A DNA stretch of 64,000 nt from Lingula anatina (lineage: Eukaryota > Brachiopoda > Lingulata > Lingulida > Lingulidae): the NCBI RefSeq assembly GCF_001039355.2, contig NW_019773870.1, forward strand, positions 385,660-449,659, written 5' to 3'. The translations under genes and the position numbers were made by a program. Of the stretch, positions 11,457 through 24,399 are shown in pieces. The notes below the pieces were generated by a model. It saw nothing but the letters and a program-made list of their open reading frames with translations. It was not told where the DNA came from and did no database searches. Position 1 is the stretch's first letter; each line of letters begins with the position of its first letter.

Positions 11457-14400
11457 ATGTCTAGGAATCCCAATGGACTTCCAGTCTATATTGTTTTGCT
11501 CCTGATTTTGTGTATATTTGGAGAAAATACAGGTACAGTAATGGCGATATTCTTAAATGTTTCTGGTGAGTTTTGAGGTATTATTGAGCAAGCTGTGTGA
11601 ATCCACTGTAATACCCGAGAGAGCCCCCCCCCTCCAATTATACAGGGTCCTGCGCTCATTGGTTTGTACCGGTACTTCCAGTCCTTAACTTTGACACACA
11701 AACGTCAAGCTCATGCACCCTTACCCGTATCATGGACAAACCTACGAATTTATGTCCAAGACTACATGAAACGGACCCCAGTTTCGAAAAACCACAAGTA
11801 TTCTGTTCATATCGTTTAAGTTATTTTTTTTTCGATGTCTTCACAACTAGCTGGATCACATGGAATAGATACAGCAACAGAAAAGGACATATTGCAAGGA
11901 ATGTGTAATGGAAGATATATGTCAAAGACTGATTGCTGGTGGCTGGGGATAGGAGGGGGCCATGCCGGGGGTGGAGGGGGGGGGGCAAGCAAATCAACTC
12001 TGCCATTTGATTTGCTTTTTTTTCCTTTCCGTTCGTCCACTTTGCAACCATACATTCACAATTTTAATGGGTGATTCTCTCTTTGATATCGAAGTCAGAT
12101 TTTATTATTATTATTATTACTATTACACATGTATCATCGTAGGTACATCATCATCCACAAGTGATGCTTCGCAAAATACGCAGACAGCCGGTTCAGAGTT
12201 TGACCACTCGGACGTCAATCTAGTCGCAGGTGATTGTAATTTGCGACATGGTCCAGTTAATGCTGCAAGAACTTTTCACGAGTGCGTGGAGTCACAGTCG
12301 CTGACTGATGAAGAGCCCAGGGAAAACACAGATGCCTCATATATAGCCAAAACCATAGAAGAACTCACGGAAAAATACAACGGTGACTACGATGTTCAGC
12401 CGGCATTGATCCCAAGTTTGTTTTCCAACGTACCCCCCACAATAAACTTTGTAAGGCCGGAACAAAAAGGTATTCATTTTTTTTAATTCGAATGTCATTT
12501 TAACGACTTAAGTCAAGTAAGAGTGATAGCATACCAAGTGAAGTAATACATAATGTACAACACATATTATAGACGGAATAATTATATATTATCTGACGTA
12601 CTACTATTACAAAGGGGGGAGGGGGTATATAAGCAATGGGGCATGAGGGACAAGCGTCCTCCTGTCCTAACTCTGTGAGCTTTGGAAATATCCCTTCCCA
12701 TACCCAAAAAATGCCAGCAAAAATAGAGAAAGCAAAGCAATATTTGCAAGTTCGTGCTCTGCATAATAGAGAAAATGCGTTTGCCGGATAAGAGCATAAA
12801 AGACATTGTGAAACTATGCCTCCCCCCCCCCACACACACACTTAGAAAAAAGGCCTGGGAATCTGGGTCCGTCAAATAATATACAGCGACATTATTAGAT
12901 AAATCCGATCACACGGATTATTTCACTTCTGTTAGTGTAATTCGATTACATAATAACTTACAGGAGTTACATAACCACCGTACGTGTTATTAATTCATTC
13001 ATTGCATTAAATATTTGCTTTTCATTTAGTTGAAGAGTTTCCACCGGCAATAAAAAATAGATTGAAGTATTTCAGAGGCATAAACGCATTAGTCGAAAGT
13101 TTCCTGTTGCGGTCTGGATTTTCCGTCACATCAGGTAAGATCTTTGTCCATTTCTCTCCAGTTATTTAATATTGTGACAGCTAGGGGGCAGATAAATTGT
13201 CTTTTCTTGATTTTCCCAATTGGCCTCTGTGAAGACTTCCAGGCCTTTTCATACCTTGCTGTACACCACTTTATCATATCAATTATACTTACCCGAGGGT
13301 GTACATGTACACGTACTTTCTTCTAAAACTTTCAGGGCCGTAGCCTGAGCAAAATGCAAGGGGGGGGGGGCAGTAAGGGGACACGAGGGGGCGAAGCCCC
13401 CGAGGGGGGAGGGTATGGGAAAATTTTTAAAAACTGTGTGTATAATACTGCATTCTGGTGCATTTTAACTGTTATTTATTGCTCAATCAGAAGTCAGAAA
13501 TTGTGGGTTCATTTTGCCATAAGTACAGTCATTTTTTCAACACAACACGCCAATTGGACTTTTTGGCATGAACTGTTATAAATATGTATGTGTTTGGTTA
13601 TGTTTCAGACTCCTCAGTATATATCTTACACTATGGGGTTCCATTTCAACCACACCTGACGCACCTTCACAGCTACCTTAGGCCACAGGCAAAGGTAATT
13701 ACGGACCGAAATATTTAATTTCTGGGGTAAAACTAATGTGTGACTTTTATGCTAGATTTTTCTGCTTATTTCCTTACATAAACATTTACTCTTTCATTAG
13801 TTTTTTTTTCTTTTGTGAGAAATAAGATTAATTTTCTGGGTCTTTTCACAAAAAAAAGTGACCATTTGAATTAGTGTTCCCAGTTAGCCAAATTTATTAT
13901 TCTTTTGGTTATATTTAACTTTATTTTATATAATACCTTTTCGCCCTAATATTTCTTCTAATTTTACTACAATAAAAAGAAACTAACAACAATTTAAAGG
14001 TTATTTATGACAGTTACACATCGCCGGGTCCTGTATAGTGCAAAAAAAAAAAAAAAAATGCATCTGTCAGTGACGGGACACAAATGTTCACTTTTTGTGG
14101 AATAACCTCACTTAAAGTAAGGAAAGAGAAACTGACTAGAAAAATGAATAGTTTTTGTAAAAAAAAAAAAAAAGAAAAAAAAATGTTTTCACATCACGAT
14201 CAACTACATGAACTAGACACAGAAAATCTCATAGTTACAACCAACAGAATGTCATATAAACGGCGCGCTCTAAAAAAAATTTGAGTTAAAACATTAGAAT
14301 TATTTGTGTTCTGTTTAATTACAGTTCAATCACATTCCCGGTAGTCATCATTTGGGGTGTAAGAATCTACTGGCTTGGGGACTGGCGCGACAACGACAGA

Positions 14401-17400
14401 AATACGGCGAGGAAGAGTACGGCTTCTATCCAGAGAGTTACATTTTCCCAGGAGACAAGCAAGCTTTCAGGAAAGCGTGGGATGCCACTCCTGAAGGAGA
14501 TATGTGGATACTTAAGCCGGTAAGAATGTCAAACTTTCTCAATTAAATTGGTATTAGAGTTATTTTTTTTTTACGATTTATTATTATTATTATTATTATC
14601 CTTGAAATGTCATCTCTTTTTACTTAATCACCCCTCATCTTGCGAGATTTGACACTGTATGCCATATTTTCATATTCTAGCGAAGTTTCGTTTAACAAAT
14701 TTAGATAATAATTAAGAAAAATACCGTGACAGAGATCTGGTTACCTGGTACCTTGGTATGTTGGCCATATGTGAAAGCAACTTATGGTACATGTATGTGC
14801 TATGTTGTGGTCTGTTCATAGGCGTGTTTATCAGGAGGAGAGGGAGTGAGTATTTTGACGGACTTGGAAGAAATTCCCCAGGAAGCTGTCGTACAAAGGT
14901 AGGTGTGAGACTGTGATGACAATAACCTGTTATGTTTGTGTGAAATAATTAAACTGAGAGGGCCAACAGAGGCATGCAGTTAGGAAGACAGAAAGGAAGG
15001 CAGACAGAGAAGGAAGCTGTATTCACCTGCAGTAAGACTAACAGACAGATATACGGACGCACTGTACTGAGAGGCAGGCAAAATTACAGTCAGACAGACT
15101 CACAGACAAGCAGTAAGAGTTACAGACAGGTAGATGGAGTTAAAGACAGACAGACATACAGACAGACAGACAGACGGAAAAGAAAGACAACAACTACGAA
15201 GACAGATAGGGAGGTAGCATGTAGACAGAAAGAGAGACGAACAGGCGCACACAGGCAAACAAGTAAACAGTGCAGGCAGTCAGACGGAAACCAAATTGAA
15301 GCACCCTCTATCACTTCCGTCTTGGAATGGAGATATTTGCAGTGATAACGTCATTTCATTGAATTAAAATATATTTAAATGTTATTTAAACAATGCAGTT
15401 ATAACGATCATAACTATTTAAAGCAAAATATGCGTCTAAGACTCTCTATCTGTAGATTTAAACCAAGTCCACAACTATCTAAAATGGCAAAACATCTGGT
15501 CATTCTAGATACCTTCCAAATCCCTTGCTGATAGACGAGGCTAAGATGGACCTACGGATATACGTGCTGGTGGGAAGTATAGACCCACTTAGGGTATACA
15601 TCTTCCCTGAGGGCGAAGTCAGAATAGCCATGGAGAAGTGAGTTATTACTACCAGTACATGTATATTGGTTACTTTAATCAAAGGAACTGGCGTGAAAAA
15701 CCACTACGACCATTTTATTAATATTTTTGATAATTACGGAGTGTTGTGGAAAAAGGCATTTAAACATTCTCACTCTTGTCCCTCTTTTTTTCTTTCATTT
15801 ACGGTATTCACAATTGATGTTTTAACTTAAAAGTGGTGTACATAACTGTTTGAAAACACGACAATTGTACAAATTATACCTTCATGATATAATATTTTCA
15901 ATGGTCCTATCATAATGTGTTAAATAATGAAAAAACCTATAAGTGGGCAATTCATGCATGTTTGATACATTTTTTCAGGTACTCCATGGACAAATTCGAA
16001 AAGAGAGACATACATTTAACTAATCTCGCTGTCAATAGGATGAATGCTAACTTTACCCCCGACAAGATAAATAAACTTAGACCGTAGGTGCTTTTTTATT
16101 TTTTATTTTCATTTATTTATTTATTTATTTATTTAGTTAGTTAGTTAGTTAGTTAGCTAGTAACCTAGTTTCTTTCTTTTTTTTTTTTTTTTTTTTTTTT
16201 TTGAAAACCGACATCTGCTTTTAAAGTTTAACAATTCAAATACTATAAAATGGTGTCACATGCTTAGTCATTAACACGGTCACCAGCTCAGCGGTGCTCC
16301 ACCTGTACACCATTCACAGTTCATTTCTAACAAATGGTGTTTTTAACCTTATTTTTACTCAAGACGACTTAATTGAATCAGCGGAAATATTAACTTTTCT
16401 GTTGATTTTTTCATTTTTTAAAAATAATAATTTATTATATAATATGTACTCTTTTATCATGTCATTATCCATTCCTTGCTAGACCACTAGCATTCTTTTG
16501 GAAGCATTTAAAGGAACATTATGGTGTGGAACGGCAGCCAATTTGGGATAAAATTAAAGATATTGTAATCAAGTCCATAATAAGGTGAGAGATACGAAGT
16601 AAGAAAATAAAAACAGGGAAAATAAATACATACACAAATAAACAAAAACCATAAACGATGAGCAGATTAAAAATCGGGTTCATAACCAGACTGAAACAAT
16701 GTTTTCAATATTTTAATAATAATAATAATTATAATAAACTTAAATGGCTCCATTTGCAGCAATTCTTCCTGTATATTTAAAAGATATATTTTAAAAAAAC
16801 TTTCAGCGGGGAAGAATTCATGCAAGCAGGTACGACTTCTTACGTAAAGAACAGACACAGCGTCTTCGAACTTTTTGGATACGATTTCTTCATTGATGAC
16901 AATATGGAGCCATGGCTTATGGAAGTGAACGTTTTGCCAAGGTAAGTGGATAAAATCAGATTGTTATTATTTTTTTTTGTTGGTTTCTTTTTTTATTTTA
17001 TTATTATTATTATTATTATTATTTTGAATGAACAATACGTCTGCAAAAATATGAAATAAGTGAATGGCTGTACAAATAAATACCCTTTCTCCTATTGTCA
17101 CTTTTTGATATCTTTTTATTTTACTATCTTATGGAAATTTTGACCTTTGCAAAACACGAACTTTAATTGTTATCACAGCAGTAATTACTGGAGCAATTGA
17201 AAGTAAAATGATGAAAATAATTTATTATAGAATAACAAAAGAAGGCCTAAAAGAAGTGCACCATCCTCTGTTAGTGGATATGTTGAACCTGGTTGGTCTT
17301 CAGATACCAGACGACGACGGGGACAAGCCACAAGGAGAAAGGTAATGGCGACTGATAGTATTTGAACGTGTCATTTTCAATAACTAGGTGGTCGGGATGG

Positions 17401-19014
17401 TGACAAGCCTTACAGACAAATATTTGCATCGTAGCCGAGGATTAGTGAATTCAATCGCCAAACTAGTAACTTAAACCGCGATTTCATGGTCCGATTGCCA
17501 AAAAATGTATAGCGAGCATCGCATTACTGACTGCGAACAACGCGGGAAGTTTTGACCAGCATTCACCCGAGTTTCTCCCTGTTGCTACTTAATTTGATAC
17601 GGGAACTGCACTTTAGGGCTTTTGGAGATTCCAAGTTTTTTTATTAATTCTGTTCTCCCTCTACCAGTAACGAGGGGGGCATTAAGGCCCAGTAAAGAGA
17701 TTAAGGGGGGGGGGGTGATTATTAGTTGCCATGCTCACTCAGTGAAGAATAATTTAAAAAAAGCTTCAACTACTAGTACTGCATTAAACTAAACCGGTAT
17801 ATATGCCGAATGGACTCGTGAGAGAACCTGCAGTTTGCAGTTATTAATACGTGTGAGATAGTGATGTATACAGTAAGCATTTATAGATTTGGGACCTGAA
17901 ATCCGATGTTAACTGGAATTTGGTGACTGCATTCAACGGTGTCTTTTCCATTTCATGGTCTTTCTTTACATCTCTGGGAAACATGACGCAAAATCATACA
18001 TGTATTTGAGGAGGTGCATGTTTTTAATTTGATTCAAAGTATTAAATATGGATATCTTCACTTATAGTTTTCCCTTTGCTCTACCTTAAGTCGTATTAGA
18101 TATAGTATCTGGAATAAAAAGCACTATTAAAAAGATGTAAAGTCTCTATATAATGTGATCATTTGTAAATAAAAATAGCACGTGACATTGAAGATGGGCC
18201 AACCTCTTTGACCAAGTAAATCGTACACACTCAAAGTGCGAACACTTTACTCTGATCTAAATAATATGATCTGAATAAATTNAAAAAAAGTGACCATTTG
18301 AATTAGTGTTCCTAGTTAGCCAAATTTATTATTCTTTTGGTTATATTTAATTTTTATTTTATATAATACCTTTTCGCCCTAATATTTCTTCTAATTTTAC
18401 TACAATAAAAAGAAACTAACAACAATTTAAAGGTTATTTATGACAGTTACACATCACCGGGTCCTGTATAGTGCAAAAAAAAAAAAAAAAAAAAAAATGC
18501 AACTGTCAGTGACGGGACACAAATGTTCACTTTTTGTGGAATAACCTCACTTAAAGTAAGGAAAGAGAAAATGACTAGAAAAATGAATAGTTTTTGTAAA
18601 AAAAAAAAAAAGAAAAAAAAGTGTTTTCACATCACGATCAACTACATGAACTAGACACAGAAAATCTCATAGTTACAACCAACAGAATGTCATATAAACG
18701 GCGCGCTCTAAAAACAATTTTGAGTTAAAACATTAGAATTATTTGTATTCTGTTTAATTACAGTTCAATCACATTCCCGGTAGTCATCATTTGGGGTGTA
18801 AGAATCTACTGGCTTGGGGACTGGCGCGACAACGACAGAAATACGGCGAGGAAGAGTACGGCTTCTATCCAGAGAGTTACATTTTCCCAGGAGACAAGCA
18901 AGCTTTCAGGAAAGCGTGGGATGCCACTCCTGAAGGAGATATGTGGATACTTAAGCCGGTAAGAATGTCAAACTTTCTCAATTAAATTGGTATTAGAGTT
19001 ATTATTTTTTTATG

Positions 19015-19056
<42 letters not shown>

Positions 19057-20561
19057 CCTTGAAATGTCATCTCTTTTTACTTAATCACCCCTCATCTTGC
19101 GAGATTTGACACTGTATGCCATATTTTCATATTCTAGTGAAGTTTCGTTTAACAAATTTAGATAATAATTAAGAAAAATACCGTGACAGAGATCTGGTTA
19201 CCTGGTACCTTGGTATGTTGGCCATATGTGAAAGCAACTTATGGTATGTGGTATGTTGTGGTCTGTTCATAGGCGTGTTTATCAGGAGGAGAGGGAGTGA
19301 GTATTTTGACGGACTTGGAAGAAATTCCCCAGGAAGCTGTCGTACAAAGGTAGGTGTGAGACTGTGATGACAAAAACCTGTTATGTTTGTGTGAAATAAT
19401 TAAACTGAGATGGCCAACAGAGGCATGCAGTTTGGAAGACAGAAAGGAAGGCAGACAGAGAAGGAAGCTGTATTCACCTGCAGGGAGAATGACACACAGA
19501 TATACGGACTCACTGAGAGGCAGGCAAAATTACAGTCAGACAGACTCACAGACAAGCAGAAAGAGTTACAGACAGGTAGATGGAGTTAAAGACAGACAGA
19601 CATACAGACAGACAGATAGACGGAAAACAAAAACAACAACTACGGAGACAGATAGGTAGGGAGCATGTAGACAGAAAGAGAGACGCACGTACAGGCGCAC
19701 ACAGGCAAACAAGTAAACAGTGCAGGCAGCCAGACGGAAAGCAAACTAAATTGAAGCGCCCTCTATCACTTCCGTCTTGGAATGGAGATATTTGCAGTGA
19801 TATCGTCATTTCATTGAGTTAAAATATATTTAAATGTTATTTAAACAATGCAGTTATAACGATCATAACTATTTAAAGCAAAATATGCGTCTTAGACTCT
19901 CTATCTGTAGATTTAAACCAAGTCCACAACTATCTTAAATGGCAAAACATCTGTTCATTCTAGATACCTTCCAAACCCCTTGCTGATAGAGGGCGCTAAG
20001 ATGGACCTAAGGATATACGTGTTGGTGGGAAGTATAGACCCACTTAGGATATACATTTTCCCTGAGGGTGAAGTCAGAATAGCCATGGAGAAGTGAGTTA
20101 TTACTACCAGTATATTGGTTACTTTAATCAAAGGAACTGGCGTGAAGAACCACTACGACCATTTTATGAATATTCTTGATAATTACGGAGTGTTATGGAA
20201 AAAGGCATATAAACATTCTCACTCTTGTCCCTCTCTTTTTCTTTCATTTACGGTATTCACATTTGATGTTTTAACTTAAAAGTGGTGTACATAACTGTTT
20301 GAAAACACGACAATTGTACAAATTATACCTTCATGATATAATATTTGCAATGGTCCTATCATAATGTGTTAAATAATGAAAAAACCTATAAGTGGGCAAT
20401 TCATGCATGTTTGATACATTTTTTCAGGTACTCCATGGACAAATTCGAAAAGAGAGACATACATTTAACTAATCTCGCTGTCAATAGGATGAATGCTAAC
20501 TTTACCCCCGACAAGATAAATAAACTTAGACCGTAGGTGCTTTTTTATTTTTTATTTTCAT

Positions 20562-20596
<35 letters not shown>

Positions 20597-23500
20597 GTTA
20601 GTTAGTTAGTTAGTTAGTTAGCTAGTAACCTAGTTTCTTTCTTTCTTTTTTATTTTTGAAAACCAACATCTGCTTTTAAAGTTTAACAACTCAAATACTA
20701 TAAAATGGTGTCACATGCTTAGTCATTAACACGGTCACCAGCTTAGCGGTGCTCCACCTGTACACCATTTACAGTTTCCCTTTTTACAAATGGTGTTTTT
20801 AATCTTACTTTTACTCAAGACGACCTTATTGATCCAATGAAACAATATACTTGTCTGTTGACTTTCTCAATTTGAAAACTAATAATAATTATTTAATATG
20901 TTCTCCTTTATCATGTCATTATCCATTCCTTGTTAGACCACTAGCGTTCTTTTGGAAGCATGTAAAGGAACATTATGGTGTGGAACGGCAGCCAATTTGG
21001 GATAAAATTAAAGATATCGTAATCAAGTCCATAATAAGGTGAGAGATACGAAGTAAGAAAATAAAAACGGTGAAAATGAATACACGAACAAATAAACAAA
21101 ACCATAAACGATGATCAGATGAAAAAATTGGTTCATAACCAGACTGTCAATATTGAAATAATAATTATAATAAACCTAAATGGCTTCATTTGCATCAGTG
21201 CTTCCTGTTTATTTAAAACATATAAAAAAAAAAAACTTTCAGCGGGGAAGAATTCATGCAAGCAGGTACGACTTCCTACGTAAAGAACAGACACAGCGTC
21301 TTCGAATTGTTTGGATACGATTTCTTCATTGATGACAATTTGGAGCCATGGCTTATGGAAGTGAACGTTTTGCCAAGGTAAGTGAATAAAATCAGATTGT
21401 TTTTTTTGTTTATTTCTTTTTATTATTATTATTATTATTGTTGTTATTTTGAATGAACAACACGTCTGCAAAAATATGAAATAAGTGAATGGCTGTATAA
21501 ATAAATAAATACCCTTTCTCCTATTGTCACTTTTTGATATCTTTTTATTTTACTATCTTATATAAATTTTGACCTTTCCAAAACACGAACTTTAATTGTT
21601 ATCACAGCAGTAATTACTGGAGCAATTGAAAATAAAATGATGAAAATAATTTATTATAGAATAACAAAAGAAGGCCTAAAAGAAGTGCACCATCCTCTGC
21701 TGGTGGATATGTTTAACCTGGTTGGTCTTCAGATACCAGACGACGACGGGGACAAGCCACAAGGAGAAAGGTAATGGCGACTGATAGTATTTGAACGTGT
21801 CATTTTCAATAACTAGGTGGTCGGGATGGTGACAAGCCTTACAGACAAATATTTGCATCGTGGCCGCGGATTAGTGAATTCAATCGAACCAAACTAGTAA
21901 TTTTAATCGCGATTTCATGGTCCAATTGCCAAAAAAAATGTATAGCGAGCATCGCATTACTGATTGCGAACAACGTGGGAAGTTTTGACCGGCATTCACC
22001 CGAGTTTCTCCCTGTTGCCTGGAGTCTGGGAACTACACTTGGTCTTATCTTGGTCGCGCAGCGACCTCTATCGTAGTCTTTGTTTGTTGGTGTTTTAAGT
22101 AATTGTAAGTTACTTCTATATAATATAGGTCAATTATGTTGAATAAAGTAGGAAGTGTTACCAACTATTACTTAGACAATAAAGGCATATTATTATTCTG
22201 ACCAAGTGTTTGTTCCTGATGACGTAGGTTTACAAAAATACCTAATTTGATACGGGAACTGCACTTTAGGGCTTTCGGAGATTCCAAGTCTATTATTTCT
22301 GTTCTCCCTCCATCAGTAACAAGAGGGGGACATTAAGGCCCAGTAAACTGACTAAGGGGGGTATTATTAATTGCCATGCTCACTCAGTGTAGAATAATTT
22401 AAAAAAAAAAAAAAAGCTTCAACTACTACTACTGCATTAAACTAAACCGATATATATATGCCGAATGGACTCGTGAGAGGACCTGTGGTTTGCAGTTACT
22501 AATACGTGTGAGATAGTGATGTATGCAGTAAGCATTTATAGATCTGGGACCTGAAATCCGATGTAAACTGGAATTTGGTGACTGCATTCAGCGGTGTCTT
22601 TTCCATTTCATGGTCTTTCTTTACATCTCTGGGAAACATGACGCAAAATCATACATGTATTTGAAGAGGTGCATGTTTTTAATTTGATTCAATGTATTAA
22701 ATATGGATAACTTCACTTCTAGTTTTCCCTTTGCTCTACCTTAAGTCGTATTAGATATAGTATCTGGAATAAAAAGCACTATTAAAAAGATGTAAAGCAT
22801 CTATATAATGTGATCATTTGTAAATAAAAATAGCACGTGACATTGAAGATGGGCCAACCTCTTTGACCAAGTAAATCGTACACACTCAAAGTGCGAACAC
22901 TTTACTCTGATCTAAATAATATGATCTGAATAAAGTTCACGCTCTACTTTAGCGAGGAAATTGTGCCCAAACATCTTGTTATGGACTCAAGACTGTGGAC
23001 ACAACCTCTGACTGATGAAGAAAAAGAAAAACAAGAAAAATTCATTGAGATGAAAGATGAGGTATATTTTGCGTTTTTTAACGAGAGCAACTTCTGGTTC
23101 TTGGAAACTTCAAATCAGAAGATCAAGAAGTAAATTAATTGTAATTGACTTGATATTTTTTATAAAATATATGTGCAATGCAAAAGGTATCAATTAAATA
23201 GCCCCGGAAGTAAATAAAATGTTTCACTAGCCTTCTCTGTAAGAAGCCATTCAAATACATGCAATTACATTTATTTATTGACTTCTGTTTACAGATTCAG
23301 CAACAAGCAATACTGGATGAACTGACACCGGGTGACGTGAGAATTTTAATTAACTCCTTGGACGAAAACAACCGAAAAGGCGGATTTGAAAGAATATATC
23401 CTACATCAGACACCAAGAAATATCACAAATTCTTCAAGGAACCCAGGTAGGAATATGTGTGTACGATAAATGTTATAGTGGGCTATGGAAGGCACGTTTA

Positions 23501-23909
23501 ATCTTATTAAAATAATAACTATATTATTTAATACGAACACTATATCCAGGACTTCTTGGAATTGCGTTGTGGCTCAGAAAAAAAAATTGCATATTGATGA
23601 CATCCCAAGACAACTAAATTAGAGTTTCATTTATTTTTGAAGTAGAGGTATGTGATCTGTTCGTTGAACCTTTGTTCCTATGGCGGATATTTTTTTTGCG
23701 TTTTTAAAGATATCAACTTGTAGTAGTATGTTATTTCCTTTGCTCATTTGTTTGTTCCATTCACTTGTTTAATGTACACGCCTTAAATCTCTTCCAGATA
23801 CTATAATCTTCTACTCCACCACTGGCTTCAACGCTATCAACATAAGAAAAAGGAAGGGATCAAAGTTCTTGAGTCGTATTGTCAGCAGGGGAAACACTTA
23901 AAGCTCTGA
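11457..23909 (+). CDS. TTLL4-like polyglutamylase-family ligase, copy B, 14 exons, 606 aa (exons 5-11 duplicated)
   Basis: Exons 1-4: 11457-11532, 12143-12469, 13030-13134, 13609-13694. Exons 5-11, second copy: 18764-18958, 19273-19349, 19964-20092, 20428-20532, 20937-21038, 21243-21377, 21660-21770. Exons 12-14: 22953-23061, 23295-23446, 23798-23909 (TGA 23907). These join to 1821 nt with the same exon phases as gene A. Another set of exons 5-11 lies at 14325-17341. The leader exon encodes a hydrophobic run (PVYIVLLLILCIFG). Core motifs: [55 protein letters not shown] and FFKEPRYYN. Differences from A include SGGEGVSIL in the glycine loop (Glu replacing Arg) and VNVLPR replacing INVSPK after the metal-binding Asn. 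ATP and metal residues appear present, so activity is plausible but specificity may differ. AATAAA occurs near 24100. Confidence 0.88.
13851..18281 (+). repeat. Duplicated block, copy 1 (introns 4-11 and exons 5-11 of gene B)
   Basis: This 4.4-kb block matches 18283-22935 almost base for base, introns included. It contains intact exons at 14325-14519, 14822-14898, 15509-15637, 15979-16083, 16483-16584, 16807-16941 and 17231-17341. It ends at the single N (18282) without exons 12-14. Coding differences from copy 2 are few: IDEAK versus IEGAK, DPLRVYI versus DPLRIYI, WKHLKEH versus WKHVKEH, DDNMEPW versus DDNLEPW, and DMLNL versus DMFNL. Exon 11 ends in phase 2 and exon 5 starts in phase 0, so a transcript using both sets would be out of frame. 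An allelic contig joined by a placeholder N is the simplest reading. Confidence 0.85.
18282..18282. other. Assembly join (single N) at duplication boundary
   Basis: The only ambiguous base in the left half of the window sits exactly where copy 1 of the 4.4-kb block ends (GAATAAATT) and copy 2 begins (AAAAAAAGTGACC). A one-base placeholder between two near-identical blocks indicates a scaffold join. Confidence 0.85.
18283..22935 (+). repeat. Duplicated block, copy 2 (introns 4-11 and exons 5-11 of gene B)
   Basis: This is the partner of 13851-18281, beginning in the intron-4 poly(A) run and continuing smoothly into exon 12 at 22953. It differs by microsatellite length changes (for example ATT repeats near 19020 and TTTA repeats near 20560), scattered substitutions and one insertion of about 220 bases near 22020-22245 that includes a small inverted-repeat element. 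This is the copy that joins exons 12-14 without interruption. Confidence 0.85.
22035..22209. mobile_element. Candidate 175-bp MITE present in one block copy only
   Basis: ACACTTGGTC at 22035-22044 is the exact reverse complement of GACCAAGTGT at 22200-22209. The segment lies within the extra sequence that distinguishes copy 2 from copy 1 (compare 17575-17600), so it is a presence/absence polymorphism between the two copies. The inverted repeats are short and the extra segment extends beyond them on both sides, so the exact element ends are uncertain. Confidence 0.5.
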
Positions 23910-24174
23910 TATCAGCAGAACTCTAATTATAAGTGTCAAAAAAGTACACGGATGAATGTAGGCATTGGAGTATATCATCCATGTCCTCTAGCTCACGGAC
24001 TGCATAATGAGAATGAGAAGATACTGGATGTTAATTAATTACAGAATAACGAACACCTGCATACTACATTAATTGTACTCCATATTGTTTTACTTAAAAA
24101 ATAAAAGGGTGTCAAATATCATTTGATTTTTCCAACAAACTGTAGACATTGTCTGTGTACTGATGGTAAATGGA

Positions 24175-24383
24175 CTTTCAATGTATGCTAGTGCAGTATT
24201 TGAAATGAATGCACAACAGGAAGAAGTCACAATTAAAAAGACAGTTTGAAAATAATGTGATAATTCAACTCCAGTTGGAATTGGTGTTTGTGCGATTCTA
24301 AAATATGGAATTGGCTAAATTTCCCTTCTGCACTCTGAGAAAGAGTGAAATATTTCTAATACTGCACTAGCATACATTGAAAG
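24175..24383. mobile_element. 209-bp element with perfect 26-bp terminal inverted repeats
   Basis: The left arm (24175-24200, beginning CTTTCAATGTATGC) and right arm (24358-24383, ending GCATACATTGAAAG) are exact reverse complements over 26 bases. The interior is AT-rich and non-coding. It lies about 70 bases past the poly(A) signal of gene B. This is most simply a small non-autonomous DNA transposon; a hairpin RNA is a less likely alternative because the loop is about 157 bases. Confidence 0.75.
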
Positions 24384-24399
24384 GTCAACTCCATCGGTT

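Noticed and set aside
12500-12875. Two overlapping minus-strand frames of 97-113 codons
   Set aside because: They lie in intron 2 of gene B, have no domain-like features and no counterpart in gene A.
13340-13430. G-rich stretch with GGGGGCGAAGCCCCC-like hairpin as a regulatory element
   Set aside because: Similar G-rich hairpins are frequent in degraded repeats of such genomes, and its place in intron 3 of gene B has no counterpart in gene A.
14974-15345. Gln/Thr/Asp/Arg-rich frame of 123 codons
   Set aside because: It is a CAGA-type simple repeat in intron 6 of gene B, repeated at the same place in the second block.
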